Assembly (NCBI RefSeq): GCF_009389715.1
Contig: NW_024067666.1
Location: forward strand, 2,025,001 to 2,089,000
Source of the DNA: Phoenix dactylifera
Taxonomy: Eukaryota; Streptophyta; Magnoliopsida; Arecales; Arecaceae
Length of the DNA: 64,000 nt
Direction of reading: 5' to 3'
Part shown: positions 14,001 to 25,400 of the stretch, piece by piece
Position numbering within the stretch: position 1 is the first letter of the stretch
Layout of the letters: every line of letters begins with the position of its first letter
Program-made: the position numbers and the translations under genes
Notes under the pieces: generated by a model
The model's database searches: none
What the model was told of the DNA's origin: nothing
What the model saw: the letters and a program-made list of their open reading frames with translations, nothing else

Positions 14001-16401
14001 ATTTCTACAAAAGAAGAAAGATGGCTGAAAGTGCATGGGATCCGTACAAAAATTCTTACTTTATAATTAAAGTGCTGGAGAAACTAGTGGAAAAACTATT
14101 TGCAAATTAGTTCCTCTGGTTTTTTAAGTGTTTTGTACTTGTTTCCTGCTTGTTTTGACATATGGATTCCTGTTTCTTGCTGACGAAAATTTTCAAACCA
14201 CCATTTCCCACTTTCTGCTTAATTATTCTATAATCCCACTTTCTGTTTCGACAGCTGTAATGTCCATAACACCAATCTGATGTCAATTTCTCCCACTGCA
14301 GATCGACAAGTCCATCAATGCCATGTTTAGGAAGTTACAGAAGAACTTGACCTCTGAGGAGTTGTTACCTTCTTTGTGGGATAAATGCAAGGTATTCTGT
14401 TATCTTCTTTGATTTGTTGACTATCTGAACTCTGAGATGCAATCAAAAATTTTACCGAGGCATTGATGTCTCTAAAAATCTTCTAGTTTTAGGTAATTTT
14501 ACTACTAAAGAAATTTAAGGTTGCAGTCATTCTGGGTCATAAACAGTGAAGAAGAGCTGATTTATTATTGAAAAATAAAGCCTATTGAAAAGAGATACCA
14601 TGTTATCCAGGACGGCGATCATCTTTTTTCTTATCTCTTTCTTTTTTCCCTTTCATTTTTTGCACAATTATTTGCTAAATTGTTATTTGCATTTTGATGT
14701 GACATAAATGCATTTTTGGCAATTTGCTCATGTTATAATGACTGCAAAATAACATAACCATATTGTTGAGACAATATTTTAAGGTTATGTATTTTAAAAA
14801 TGGAAAATTGCATTCAAGTATCAGTTTCCCAAAAGCTGTAGTGAACTTTATTTATAGAGACCATGGAGAGAAAAAGGATACCTTGTTTTTGGAAACTGGG
14901 TGTTAGGTGGATATGATCTCATTGGTGCCTTTTCCAAATTCTGGTGTAATGACACTGGCATGAAGGATGTTTAATAATGTCCCATAAGAAATTGAATAAA
15001 AGCTGTGCTGGCCTTGGGGAATGCTTTACCCTTGATGGATGAAATGAATAATAAATGTCAAAAAAGAGTCTTGTTGGTTAATCTTTCAATGTTCAACATG
15101 GAAGTGCAAGACATTTGTATATTTAATGAGTATGAACTTTTGATTATGGGGCAGCAATGCAACTATTTGACCAAATAGGGCTGCTGATTCTATGTAGGCC
15201 CAAATGAAACAGACTCGTAATCCGCACATATATGCCATGTCTTGTATATTAAACCTTTTGCATGGCTCTAAGTCGATGGCGCTATATTTGGGGGGAAAAG
15301 GTAAAAATAAAACTGATTGGTTAAAGGGTATTTAGAAAATACTGCAATCTCCATTCAGCATTTCTAGATTGGCTTAGGTGGTAATTTTTATGGGATCTCT
15401 AGTAAGATTTTAGGGCTTGTTTGGATGTTTGAATATAGTATTTGTTGATAAGATATGCTGCAACGAGAGAAATCTGAGAAAGGAAGCTAGTTAACGGAGA
15501 TGCTTAAGGGATGAATGGGGACCATGGAGTCCATTATACCTAAGGTTTTAGGTATAAGATATCTCACCATTTTAACTGAACATATTATTTGAAATTTAAC
15601 ATGATCGGAAGCATCTTTGGCAAGCTAAAATCCCTTTGATCACCCTGTCTGGACCACCTCTGCGGAGTTCATTGTCCCTAAGATTTTAGGTATAAGATAA
15701 ATGACCATTTTAAGTGAATATATATTTGGAGTTTTTCTGGATCGGAAGCATCTTCAGCAAACTGCGACCCCTTTGATCGCCCTGTAGTTGGACCACTTCT
15801 TCTTGGAGCTCCTGAAGGGTTGGGAATGCTGTTTCTGGGTAAGATCATCTGGTGTCCAACAGGCCCTTATTGTTGGCTCTGGACACATGCGATTTATCAT
15901 TGGACCCTTCAATTTCATCTCTTTCTTCTAAACATCATTTGTGAAGGATATATAAGGGCATGGCCAGGGGTTTAGAATGCTGGCATAGCTGTGAGATTGA
16001 CGCAGTGTGCCATATTGTGACACCAATAGGCTATTTCTCTCTGTTTGTTTTTCCTGTTATCTTCTTATAAATGCTATAATAACGGTATCTTCTGCTTTAA
16101 ATGATCTTTCCACCAACTTATCTCTGTGGTCGGACTGAAACTGCAGCTAATTCATGACTTCTTACCTAATCACATCTAACGAAAATATGACGGATACTAA
16201 ATGGAAACATATTGCATCAAATGTTTCCAAGGAAATATGTGCGAGAGAATATTGTGGTAATCACCTGACGTTTACCATTTAACATTGCAGAAAGAGTTTT
16301 TGGACAAGTATGAAAGCTTTGTTCAACTGGTTGCCAAGGTTTACCCAAATGAGACCATCCCATCAGTGGTAGAAATGAGAGAGCTTCTTGCTTCACAGTA
16401 A
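2089..16401 (+). CDS. SEC3A: Exocyst complex component SEC3A, C-terminal part, 19 exons, with many 1-bp indels
   Basis: SEC3 is the exocyst subunit that helps mark sites of exocytosis and tethers secretory vesicles at the plasma membrane. Exons: 2089-2207, 2463-2567, 4976-5077, 5202-5338, 5789-5916, 6042-6122, 6218-6292, 6713-6884, 6959-7110, 7210-7273, 8652-8820, 8916-8995, 10111-10193, 10478-10576, 10734-10843, 11038-11105, 13815-13880, 14302-14391 and 16291-16401 (TAA). Peptides such as [62 protein letters not shown] and [19 protein letters not shown] match the coiled-coil and Sec3 C-terminal regions of plant SEC3A. The N-terminal PIP2-binding region lies off-window. Splice sites are almost all GT-AG. 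About 15 single-base indels break the frame, for example near 2100, 5271, 5850-5890, 6869, 6965, 7008, 7240, 8741 and 10533. No nonsense substitutions were seen, so consensus error is as likely as a true pseudogene. Identity is firm; integrity is not. Confidence 0.88.
2820..3310. repeat. GA/G-rich low-complexity block in SEC3A intron 2
   Basis: This intronic block contains three degenerate copies of a roughly 90-96 bp unit recognisable by CTTACCTTGAGG (about 2939, 3028 and 3124), GA-rich tracts, and two G-runs, including 18 consecutive G at 3062-3079. Its left edge (TTGGTACGGCCATCAGTATG) resembles the inverted segment at 8460-8540, so it is probably part of a dispersed non-autonomous element. 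The open frames here on both strands are low-complexity and not genes. Confidence 0.55.
3690..4480. repeat. Extremely AT-rich intronic stretch
   Basis: This is about 800 bp of intron 2 made almost wholly of A and T, with many TATAAT/ATTATA words and no coding potential. It abuts a GC-rich segment starting at about 4487. Confidence 0.6.
4487..4625. repeat. GGCCTGGGCC-type GC-rich segment, possible hAT-like transposon end
   Basis: The segment has GGGCCTGGATTTTAAGCCC, GGCCTGGCCGGGC and CCAGGCCCGAACC words inside very AT-rich DNA. The same vocabulary recurs at 21385-21600, 21795-21930, 31545-31625 and 33070-33230. Subterminal sequences of this style are common in plant hAT elements. No terminal repeats or target duplications were resolved. 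Confidence 0.35.
8300..8540 (-). repeat. Dispersed GTACGG-type element with CT microsatellite in SEC3A intron
   Basis: On the minus strand the words GGTACGGGCCATG and GGACCATACC followed by a GA-rich tract parallel the block starting at 2857 on the plus strand. A related GGTATGGGTACA/CATACCAATACATGG segment occurs at about 35420-35590. This suggests a small dispersed, probably non-autonomous element. The ORFs here are Arg/Glu- or Ser/Leu-rich translations of the microsatellite. Confidence 0.4.
15533..15811. repeat. Two-copy tandem duplication, about 138 bp, in last SEC3A intron
   Basis: The words TTTTAGGTATAAGAT, GATCGGAAGCATCTT and CCCTTTGATC each occur twice about 138 bp apart (for example 15547 and 15685), so a segment of intron was duplicated in tandem and has since diverged. 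Confidence 0.65.
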
Positions 16402-18300
16402 TATACATGTACATATTAATGTTGTAACATTTCCTGTTGTTGAGGTGATGTAATTTCCCCTTTTTGTTCTCCTTTTCCTGTGCTATTCATTTCGTTCGAT
16501 TTGTAAGGTTTTTTGCTAGTTTTTGGTGGATAGTCATATTCTGCTGACCTACGGGAACACCTGTATGATTTTGCGTGACATTTAGAGGCCAACCTACTTT
16601 TTCTGGAGGAGATGTTTATCTCAACCAGTTGTATGCATATGATAATTTCCTTTCTTTCAAATGTATAATCTACCAAAATCCTGCACTTGAAAGAATTACG
16701 TAGATGGTTGTTTGCACCATCCTAAACAAGTATGAAGGGTAATTATTTTTCATTGCATGGAAAATTATCCTTGTTTAAGTAATCCTGTTTCTCTGGGAAG
16801 GTAATGTGGAATTCTACTACTCATTCCACGCATTCCATTCATGTTGGTTTATTTTTTGTTGTTTCCTGAATCTGTTTGGCTGGGAGTCAGGTGAAAAATC
16901 TTATTAGTCAAAAGTGAAGCTGAAATCATGATTACGGTCATGTCCTATTTCTGTATAAATTACAATTGCAAGTTCTACTACTAGAGCGTTACCTGCTGCT
17001 GTTTCTCATACCATCTTCCAAACTTGTTTTCTCCTTGGCGTCGAGCAATTTTTTCCCCCTCTTTGGTAATCCGTGTGAATTACATGCATGAAATTTTTAT
17101 TTAATCTCAGCTTGATATATATTAGTTTATCTTGAAAAGTGGTATATCACGTTTGTGACAGCTTTTAAGAGGCAGGAGTTATGATTCCACCATCATAATT
17201 TTACCACGAGACATCCACAGTCCCCCTTTGGGTTTGTCTGTTGTTTCACATCATTTGAGAAGGAGACTCACGAGTGTTTTTAGTTGAAGATGAGGTGATG
17301 TTTCAAGAGAGGAATGCCTTTGAATCATCCAGGCATGTTGGCTCTTGCAATATGTATGACTAGTGTTGATGCATGTGGTTTAATAGGTTCAAGGAACTTT
17401 TGAGGGATGTGGACACTGATAGGCTGATAGCCGTCTCCTAGAAAAAAAGGCATTCTTTTTGTTGAACAACTGGCGACAAATTGACATTATTGACAAACCT
17501 TCACCCTAACCCTTCATATATGGCACCAATCGCTCAATTTGCACCCTATTTATAGTTGTAATAGTCTTATTCTATTCTGTATTTATATCTATACCATGCA
17601 TAAAAGTGCGAACAATTTCTAGTTCAAAAGTTATCAAGGCCTTTGAATCTACCGGAAGCAATCTTGACCATTTAAACTATGTGAAGAATTTCTAGTACGA
17701 CTAAATTCTGAAAATAGGTTCAAAATTATTAACTTATAGTCTTTGGTTATTATATAATTCAAAAAATATTTAAAATTTTGTTGAGGATTGTTAAATGCTA
17801 ATAGTTTAATCATGGAAATTTGATATTTTTATGCAAAGTTGTAATTTTGTGAACTTCAGAGAAAATCATCATTGAATTATCACTATAAATATGGATCACT
17901 TTTTCATGAAAAAAACTATTAGAATTTCATAAAGAATCATGAAAAATCAATTACAAATCTTAAAATTATTTTTCTCTAACAAATCCAACATCTATTTGTT
18001 ATTTTTTGTAAAAAAATATTTCTACTCAAAAATTGTTGGTTCCATGTAGAGTGTAATAGACTTCTACGCTTGATTTAGTAGATCTTTAAACTACAATATT
18101 AACATGAATTGCAATATAATAGTTTGAAATGTTATTATAATAATTATATAATAATTGCAATGCGATATAATTGGATAGTTATCTCAGTTTTTTAGTTTTT
18201 GAAAATGAATGCCTCGAGTAACTTGATTTTGATAAATTTTGTAATTAATTCATGATCAATGATAGGTTTTTTTGTTAAGTCGAATACTAATTCTAGCATG
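16402..18300. other. Intergenic: SEC3A 3' flank
   Basis: The first few hundred bases are presumably SEC3A 3' UTR and terminator. Beyond that the DNA is AT-rich with no convincing ORF, RNA gene or transposon protein. Confidence 0.5.
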
Positions 18301-18319
18301 AATATATCCAAAAAAATTA

Positions 18320-18960
18320 AAAAAAAAGGAGGTGACAAAGAGAGGAGGGAAAAGACTCATAGCCTTCCCATATTCAGCCATCAGAATATTGTGCAACATA
18401 TGAGGCGACCCAATCGGCTGCCTTATTTGCTGTTCAGTAAATATAGGTGATCCGAAAGACAAATGTCCTACAACAGCCGGTGCTTATTACCTACCGTGAC
18501 GTGGCCCTGGATCCACCCAATCACGATCGCCGAGTCTCTTTCCTGGTGAATCCGATCAACTCCCAAGGTAAGCTGCATGTGGGTGATCCCTTCCCATACA
18601 GCTTTGATCTTAGCTTCAAAAACAGAAGTGTCGTAGAGTCAACTGCCTCTAGATGCAACCAATCTGGAATCGGGATCTCTTATCACAAACTTAGCACCTC
18701 CAATTTTTTCTTGAGAAAGCTCGAGGATGGCAGCTCAATGAGACAAATATCGTCTGAGTTGCTCTAAGAGTTGAATGGGAGACCCAAGTATCTCTTACGA
18801 TCTTAGATCCTTTGACTGTCTGAGCCTGTATGAACTCATCTGCATGATGAAGTGCCCTATCAGCCACAGTTATAAAGCTCTGCCTCCATCCCTCAAATAT
18901 TCTGGCATTTTTGTCCAACCAAACATGATAAACAATATAGGCAGAACTGATTCCCTCACA
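18320..18960 (-). mobile_element. LINE (non-LTR retrotransposon) 3' remnant with RNase H domain
   Basis: Read on the minus strand, frame-shifted pieces give the end of a plant LINE reverse transcriptase and its RNase H: WLDKNARIFEGWRQS and RALHHADEFIQA (about 18780-18920), then KFVIRDPDSRLVA and AVWEGITHMQLTLGVDRI (about 18540-18690), then ANKAADWVASYVAQYSDG (about 18380-18430). These match the GxFVIRD...AAWEGI...ANxAADWVASY pattern of plant LINE RNase H regions. In-frame stops and frame changes show that the copy is dead. The 5' part is absent. Confidence 0.7.
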
Positions 18961-18989
18961 CCGGTGGCTAGTCTATTCAGAGAACCTTT

Positions 18990-20255
18990 TAGGTAAACAA
19001 GGATTTTGATTCTATTTTTCTTTCTACACGTACAATTGTATATAAACATATCTTGTATTAGTTATGATGCACATGCAAACACATGTGGCTACTAAATCTA
19101 GATGAACTAACATATTTTTTTTAAAAAATAAATTCTTTCTTATTAAATTGGATTGCCATTCAAAATAGCAAGTTTTATAACTTTCAACAGCGAAATTTTA
19201 TTAGTTATTATAAGCATATTTTAGCTTTTCAATAGAGATATAATATCTACGTGTTTGTGCGGATTGAATTGTTTATATAAGATTTGTACCACCCTGGATG
19301 ATTTTAGCATTTTTTTTGTTTTGCTGTATTAATGTATAAATCAAAGCAAGTCATAACACATTCGATTTTTTGAACCATGGTTATGGTTATCCCATTTAAT
19401 GGATTGTGAAATCTAATGTTGACAAACAAATAAAAAAGTTGCATTTCGTTTATTTAGTGTATTTTTTTACAGAATATTTATTAAAATAAAAAAAAACCAT
19501 TCCAATCATTAGGGACTAGGGAGCTAATTATTATTATTTCAAAACCCATGATGTATTTAACATATATATGGGTAGTGTTTAAATAAAAATAATTGATTGA
19601 GCTTTCAATATGGTGGCTTGTTTAAACAATAAAATTTTCTCATATTTTTCCACATCTTTTAAAATTCTCGAAATAAAATAGGGAGAGAAAGATGTAGCTC
19701 AAAAGTGCTTGAAGACCCATCATCGTCCTACCTCAACAAAAGTATTGGTGAGTTAAGAGAGTAAGTTTGCTTTATTATCATCGCTGCATCAAAATCTCCC
19801 CCAAATTAAAGAAAAGAAAAAAACAATGAAACCATTAGAACTAAAATCAAAATTCTTAAAAAAATAAAATGAATCCTGGGCCTCTCTATAAGCCACATAT
19901 AACTACGTATAAAGCAGAGGATTTAAGTTGTATAAAATCCAACAAGAAAAATTAGACTATCAGCAATAAAAATATCTGGTTTATTAAGCATATTTTTTTA
20001 TTGTACAATATTTATACAATAAAAAAATATTGCATAACATCTATACAATAAATTGTATAAATATTGCATTTTGAACAATAAAAATGGGTATGACACTAGC
20101 AATCAAAAAAAGGATGAAAAATCAAATTGCCCAATTGACGCCAGAGCCCATTTATCAGCATTCTTTCAAATAAGTAGAAAAAAACAATGCAAAATCAACC
20201 CAATATTTTTTTTTAAAAAAAGAAAAACTTTTTTTCCGATCTTTCGGATTAAATA
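18990..20255. other. Intergenic, AT-rich
   Basis: This AT-rich DNA has short inverted and direct repeats of ATACAATA type near 19990-20080. There is a possible further small RNA downstream of the snoRNAs, but no second box C/D set could be confirmed here. No protein gene was recognised. Confidence 0.4.
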
Positions 20256-20260
20256 AAACT

Positions 20261-20339
20261 GGCATTCAGAATGAGTAGGAGGATTATTACACTCATCAGT
20301 GAGAAATAATCTCAGAAAAAATAGATTCATCACTATGCC
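20261..20339 (-). ncRNA. Box C/D snoRNA (second of the cluster)
   Basis: On the minus strand the order is terminal stem GGCAT (20339-20335), box C TGATGA (20332-20327), box D' CTGA (20315-20312), box C' TGATGA (20298-20293), box D CTGA (20269-20266), and stem ATGCC (20265-20261). All four boxes are perfect and the terminal stem pairs exactly, giving a 79-nt RNA typical of C/D methylation guides. The guide just upstream of box D (CCTCCTACTCATT) is complementary to AATGAGTAGGAGG, which I recall as a 25S rRNA segment; this needs a search. I cannot name the snoRNA family with certainty. Confidence 0.8.
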
Positions 20340-20456
20340 CTCTTATTAAGCAGAAAACAAAAAAGATAATATTTTTAGTTGCAATCGAAAAGATTAAAAC
20401 ATTTTTTTTTACTTAGAACACTTTGGAAAAAACAATTAAAAGCAACAGGAGGTGTG

Positions 20457-20564
20457 GGGTTTTATCTCTCAGACAAATGCCTCGATTCGTCCTCATGGTG
20501 TTTTGAATGGATAAATCGGACTCGTCATCTATAATTTCTTTGCTCATCACTGAGAAACCCCTGG
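20457..20564 (-). ncRNA. Box C/D snoRNA (first of the cluster)
   Basis: On the minus strand a box C TGATGA (20549-20544) and a box D CTGA (20472-20469) are enclosed by an extended terminal stem: GGGGTTTCTC on the 5' side pairs with GAGATAAAACCCC, allowing a small bulge. The core is about 80 nt. The sequence before box D (CGAGGCATTTGT) is complementary to AAATGCCTCG, found from memory in the conserved 25S/28S segment CCAAATGCCTCGTCATC. This suggests guidance of 2'-O-methylation there. Boxes D' and C' are degenerate. It lies about 118 bp upstream of the second snoRNA in the same orientation, so the two are probably processed from one precursor. Confidence 0.75.
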
Positions 20565-20824
20565 ACCACGTGCTTTGGCTAATCAGAATACCTACTCTCG
20601 AAATTTGCAACGGCTTAAAAAAATAATAACAAAAAAGAAACAAAAACGATGAAAATATGGGAGTGGGGAAAGAGTGGAGGGCTCAAGATATGAGGAATCA
20701 TCGCCAAGGAATTGGAGAGATCCATCGAATTCGACGTCCGAATTCCAAACAAGAGAACAGGGAACGGGGAGAGAAGGTGACGACGGGGGCGAGCGTGCGA
20801 CGGGGCGAGGTGTGAGAGCGGAGC

Positions 20825-20870
20825 GGTTACTTATAAGTAGAGGAATCTAGGGTTAGGGCTCCGTTTTGCC
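20825..20870 (-). promoter_or_regulatory. Telo-box and TATA promoter of the snoRNA cluster
   Basis: On the minus strand CCCTAACCCTAG (20860-20849) is followed by ACTTATAAGTA (20840-20829), about 270 bp upstream of the first snoRNA. Telo-boxes (AAACCCTAA-like) are known promoter elements of plant snoRNA clusters and ribosomal protein genes. The GC- and CT-rich leader between 20700 and 20820 looks like a transcribed 5' region. A host gene with a short first exon is an alternative. Confidence 0.5.
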
Positions 20871-21277
20871 CATTGCTTGTGGATTTACGGAAATGCACCT
20901 ACCTGGATTGGCCACTTGTAATCTCAGCATAATCTCAACCCATGGATCAAGCCTCCACGGCTCGTTTGATTCGCAAAAAAGTAATTTTTTAAAAATATAA
21001 TATTTAGAAAATAATTGGACATATTTTAGACTTATACTTAGTTAAGCACCTACATTTCTATAAAAATTATACAAAATATCTATTAAGTTGTACAAAATAT
21101 TTATTATATTTTTAATAAAAAAACTTATTCATGACTTAAAAGATATTTTGGAAAAAAATCCAAATTTCTAATCGGTGGAGAAGTAGCTTTTTCATATTTT
21201 TCATAATTTTTTTCTCATGAGATATGAGAATCTTATTTCAATAAAATGCTAGTTTTTTATTTTTTTAAATCCAACTA

Positions 21278-21283
<6 letters not shown>

Positions 21284-21310
<27 letters not shown>
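21284..21310. repeat. TA microsatellite
   Basis: A short pure run of alternating TA in intergenic DNA. Confidence 0.8.
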
Positions 21311-21312
<2 letters not shown>

Positions 21313-21384
21313 TTCTGCGGTTCCGAGTCCAAATATCAAGTAAGACATAGAAAAGGCAACAAACAGCTCATGAGGGCCCATGCT

Positions 21385-21930
21385 TGGCACGAGGAGATCT
21401 GTTCATGGGCCAGGCGGGCCAGCTCATGAGACGTTCTAGCCCGAAGTTGTTTTTTTTGTTTCTACGTTTGCCCGAGGCGTTTTAGGCAAGCACGGTCCAG
21501 TGGCTTAGGCCTGGAGGGCTGGGCCGGGCTCAAGAATAAGCCTGTTTAGTAAACAGCCAGGCTTGGGCTCAGGAATTAAAGCCTGACCCAGCCCGGATTT
21601 TTTTTTTAATTCAGTTAATGGGATTATACAATTGTCGTTGATATGTTTGATGTATTCCAGTTTTTGCATGCTTAATTGATAATTGTCATTGATACATGAA
21701 ATTAATGGAATAGGAGACATAATATAAGTTGTTGGCAATATTTAATTATTCAAATTTAATTTTTAAATATTTTTATATTTTTTAGAAATTTTAAAAATGG
21801 TAGGCCCAGTCTAAAGTCAGGCTTCAAGGTTGGATTGGATGGGACCCACGTCTAAACAAATCGCGTTAATTTTTGGGCAAAAGTGGACCTGGGCTTGGCC
21901 TGATCCGGCGCATTAACAAGCCTGGGCACA
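21385..21930. repeat. GGCCCGGGC-type segments, possible hAT-like element
   Basis: Two GC-rich parts (about 21385-21600 and 21795-21930) with words such as GGGCTGGGCCGGGCTC, AGCCTGACCCAGCCCGG and GGACCTGGGCTTGGCCTGATCC flank an AT-rich centre. This may be a short non-autonomous hAT-like element of about 540 bp. Exact termini and target duplications were not resolved. Confidence 0.35.
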
Positions 21931-22093
21931 ACCAACCTCCATTAAAGCACAAAAAAACCAATAGGAAAAACTCCCAAGGAACCGCCAACTTAGGTCAACT
22001 TCTTCATCTCCTCCCTTCCTCTTTTCTCAATAACAAACGGATGGCACAACCTCTCTTCTCATCAAAAAAAAAAAAAAAAGAACTTCTTTTCGC

Positions 22094-22095
<2 letters not shown>

Positions 22096-22139
<44 letters not shown>
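22096..22139 (+). repeat. Homopolymer of 44 G
   Basis: There are forty-four consecutive G, sitting about 20 bp after an A16 tract. The poly-Gly and poly-Pro open frames across it are translations of the homopolymer and not genes. Confidence 0.95.
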
Positions 22140-22140
<1 letters not shown>

Positions 22141-22164
22141 AATGGTTGCGTCCACCTCTTGCTT

Positions 22165-22408
22165 CGAGATATCTGAACAATGGTGAGGGGATGAAGGGGC
22201 CTTTCAGGCCAAGCATATTTTCCGTGAAGCCAAGAAGGCTGCGGATTGGGTGACTACTTATGTAGCCAATCACTTCGGTAGTACCATGTGGGCTGGAGAT
22301 GGAAAGTTATTCCGGACATTCTGAGGTATTCTATTTTTTGATTTTATTGGTTGCATCCATACTCGTCAGGTATGATCCATCTGTCTTAGCAAAAAAAAAA
22401 AAAAAAGA
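22165..22408 (+). mobile_element. LINE 3' end: RNase H C-terminus, UTR and poly(A)
   Basis: The frame HIFREAKKAADWVTTYVANHFG (in part, about 22208-22275) is the C-terminal end of a LINE RNase H domain (pattern HIFREAN.AADW). It is followed by about 110 bp of UTR and an A16-17 tract at 22391-22407, the usual tail of a non-LTR retrotransposon. Only this terminal piece is present. A related tail-like sequence (AATAACAAACGGATGG ... A16) ends at about 22079, just before the G-run. Confidence 0.65.
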
Positions 22409-22409
22409 C

Positions 22410-25400
22410 TTCTTCATCTGCTCCGTCGATTGCCGACGCGGATAGGTAATTAAATCTTCAAACCCAATTCTCAACGTCGTCGGTCGCCGTCATTGAACCG
22501 AAGAGCATTAATTTTGAGTTCCCCCTTGGACCTATTGCTTCGCCGATTCAAGGACGTAGGCCAACCTGCAGCAACGAGACATTGATGTCGAGCGAGGACG
22601 AGATAAAGCAAAGATGGCGATGTCGAACTTCCTTCAATTCTACCATATATGGTTAAAGCCGTCTAAAAGTCAGGCTAGATGGTTGAAGAAACTAATCATT
22701 CTTTAGAAAATTGAAGGTAAAACAAGTATTTAAAAAGAAATAGACAAACTTATTTTACATTGATGATCCACATTGAAATAATATGGATATTTTTTTTTTA
22801 TGATCCAAATCTGGTCAAAACTTATGACTCATGCCTATCATTTCATTTTTGACTCAAAATTTTACTCAAATCCAATGCAAATTGGAAGAACCATGGATCC
22901 AAACTAGAACCAAATAGAATGGATATTGTTGGAATGATTGAGGAACGAGGAATGACATATCTCACTAAACTTCAAGGGTTGCAGCTCTTGCAAGCTTTAG
23001 TGGTCAATCTGTTTATTTTTAAATTTTTTAGGAAGAGGGAGGGTTGGAGGCCTTTGTATTTTATAACTAACTAATCCTAATGCTTCCAGTTGCATCATCC
23101 GCTATTTGAACCCAAAATCTTTGCTTGCTAGGTACAAGGATGTCCCTGGAAATAGTCCCATATTATCTTCAGTAGTAAATATTAGTCATCATTTCTTTTT
23201 TCCCTCCTTTAATTGAGTTGAAACCTCTTGTCAGCACACAGCTGTTGAGGATCCAAAGTAGGGGACTGAATTTTTTTTCCCAAGAGAAATAGATTTGCAA
23301 GGTTTTCTTACTGTTTCTAATGTATATAATTGCTGTTTTCTATTTTTTTTAATTATTCTCCTCATCATTCATTAATGAATAGACTACGAGAAATGCAAAT
23401 TTGCAAAGAAAAATTCCAGAAAATACATATTTAATATGTTTTAGTAATATCCAAGATTTGAATTCTAAACATCCTCCAAGCAATGAAGAGTTGTTTAAAT
23501 TCAACACCGACCTTGAGCATAAAACAAATGCTATGGATAACCTTTCCTCTCAAGAAACATAGCAGATAACCAATGTACTAATCAAGTCTGAGAAGTTGTG
23601 AATATTATAAGGGCCGCCGCTTACTTTTTGCAAAGAAGTTAGCACATACTTGCTGTGTTTCTCTATCTGTTGGTGTTTTTCACCCTCTCTTGTAAACTTT
23701 GGTGGAAACTTTTTCTTCTATAATAAATTGGATGGCTAAGCCTCCCTTACATTTATTTATCAAAAAAAACTACTTAAATTTCAATGTTAAGGTTGATAAA
23801 TGGGATTTTTTCCCCCAACAATACTTACTTTCAAGAAAATGGATAGAAAGATGATGAAATTATCAAAAGGAATACAAAGCAAAGTGCTAAAGAGAGTAAC
23901 CAGTCGCTTCTCATAAATTTTACTTCAACATGGATCGATTGACTTCCGCAATTCCACTTGTAGTCCAAAGGCAAGGCCAGCTTCATATAAACGCTAACCT
24001 GGAGGTACGAGGATGCTTGTCAACAAATTTCTTAGCAATAACAGGGAACAGTACTCGGAATGCTGAATTGATATAGGTGTGTATATGGTTAATGATCTGG
24101 CTCTCGAACTCGCAACTAAATCTCAAGGTATCGTACGATTGTGAGATTAACTACCTCTTCACACCCTCCTAATTTTTCTTTTGAATCCTCTCCTCAACAA
24201 AACCTAAGGCATAAACATCTACGTATTAGATATATGGAGCCGTCCTTTCTGTAATTTCGATAGAGGAATTTCAGCTACCAACACAACAACATAATCAACT
24301 CCATTCGTTAGAACAGCTTCCATTGAGTCTCTACACCTATCCTTTTTTTTATTCTAGTTTTATAAACCCTTATCTTCTCAAAATAAAGATTTAGTTCAGA
24401 ATTGCCCATTTTGAATTTCAAAGTTTCTCTGAATTTGAAAGTTATCACTTAGTAGGTTGGAATGCCTACCAATGGGACTGGTGTATTGAAATTCATTGCT
24501 AAATTATAATCCTATTAAAATTTCTGTTTAGTTAGTCATTAGTCTTAATGACTTTAGGATTTAGATTCTATTTTAATTGAGTTGAGTCTTAGACTTAATA
24601 TATCTGAATATGTTTTTTAGTTGGAATGAAATATTGATGTTTTTATATTTTAGTAGGAGATATTGATATTTTTATTTTGTTGTAGGAGAAAGAATGTGAT
24701 TTTATATATAGAGGAGAGAGTTATATGAAAAATTAAGGAAAAATTTGGCAAGACATCTTTTCCGGTCAGAGGTAAGGCATCTTAGAAAAACATTAGGCTT
24801 CTTTGTGAGAGAAGGCTAAATCTATCGTTTTGATTTTTATTTTTTTTAAAATAATTCTTTTTTCTCTCAAATTTTCTTCTACTATTATTTTCTTCTCGTA
24901 ATTTTCTGCAAATATTATTTTAATGTGTTTGGTATCTGTTCTGGGTCTTGGATCAGCACAATCAGTCTATTCTGGATGGCATGCTGTTCTACACAGATAG
25001 CATCAAAACATCTCTTATTTTATCGACCACAAGGAACACCTTGATTAATTATTGTCATCCATCAGGTTCCTTCAAGACGATTTTACTAAATCTTCTGTGT
25101 ACTATGCCAAATTTTGAATTTGGATGGTGAGGATTAAAACAGTATGGAGCAGCAATCTCCAAAGAATGAAGTAAATAATGAAACTGCCATCATGGTCCTA
25201 TACTGAAAATGCCATCCTTAAATCAGCCATATGCCCACATACAAGTTATCAAAATTATGGTATAGATTACCTTTTCTCCCATGCACCAAACTTCTCAAGA
25301 AGAATTTCATAGCTTTCTAGTTCACCTTTATAAGGAGCAGATACATGACCTCTAATCCCACATAGAGAGTTCTTAAGATGTTTTCAGACATGGTAGATGA

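Noticed and set aside
22004..22273. Poly-Gly/poly-Pro ORFs on both strands
   Set aside because: They arise from the 44-G homopolymer and adjacent A-run.
24430..24960. A solo Copia LTR
   Set aside because: The general look is suggestive, but TG...CA ends, a target duplication and internal sequence could not be shown, so it is mentioned only as a possibility within the intergenic entry.
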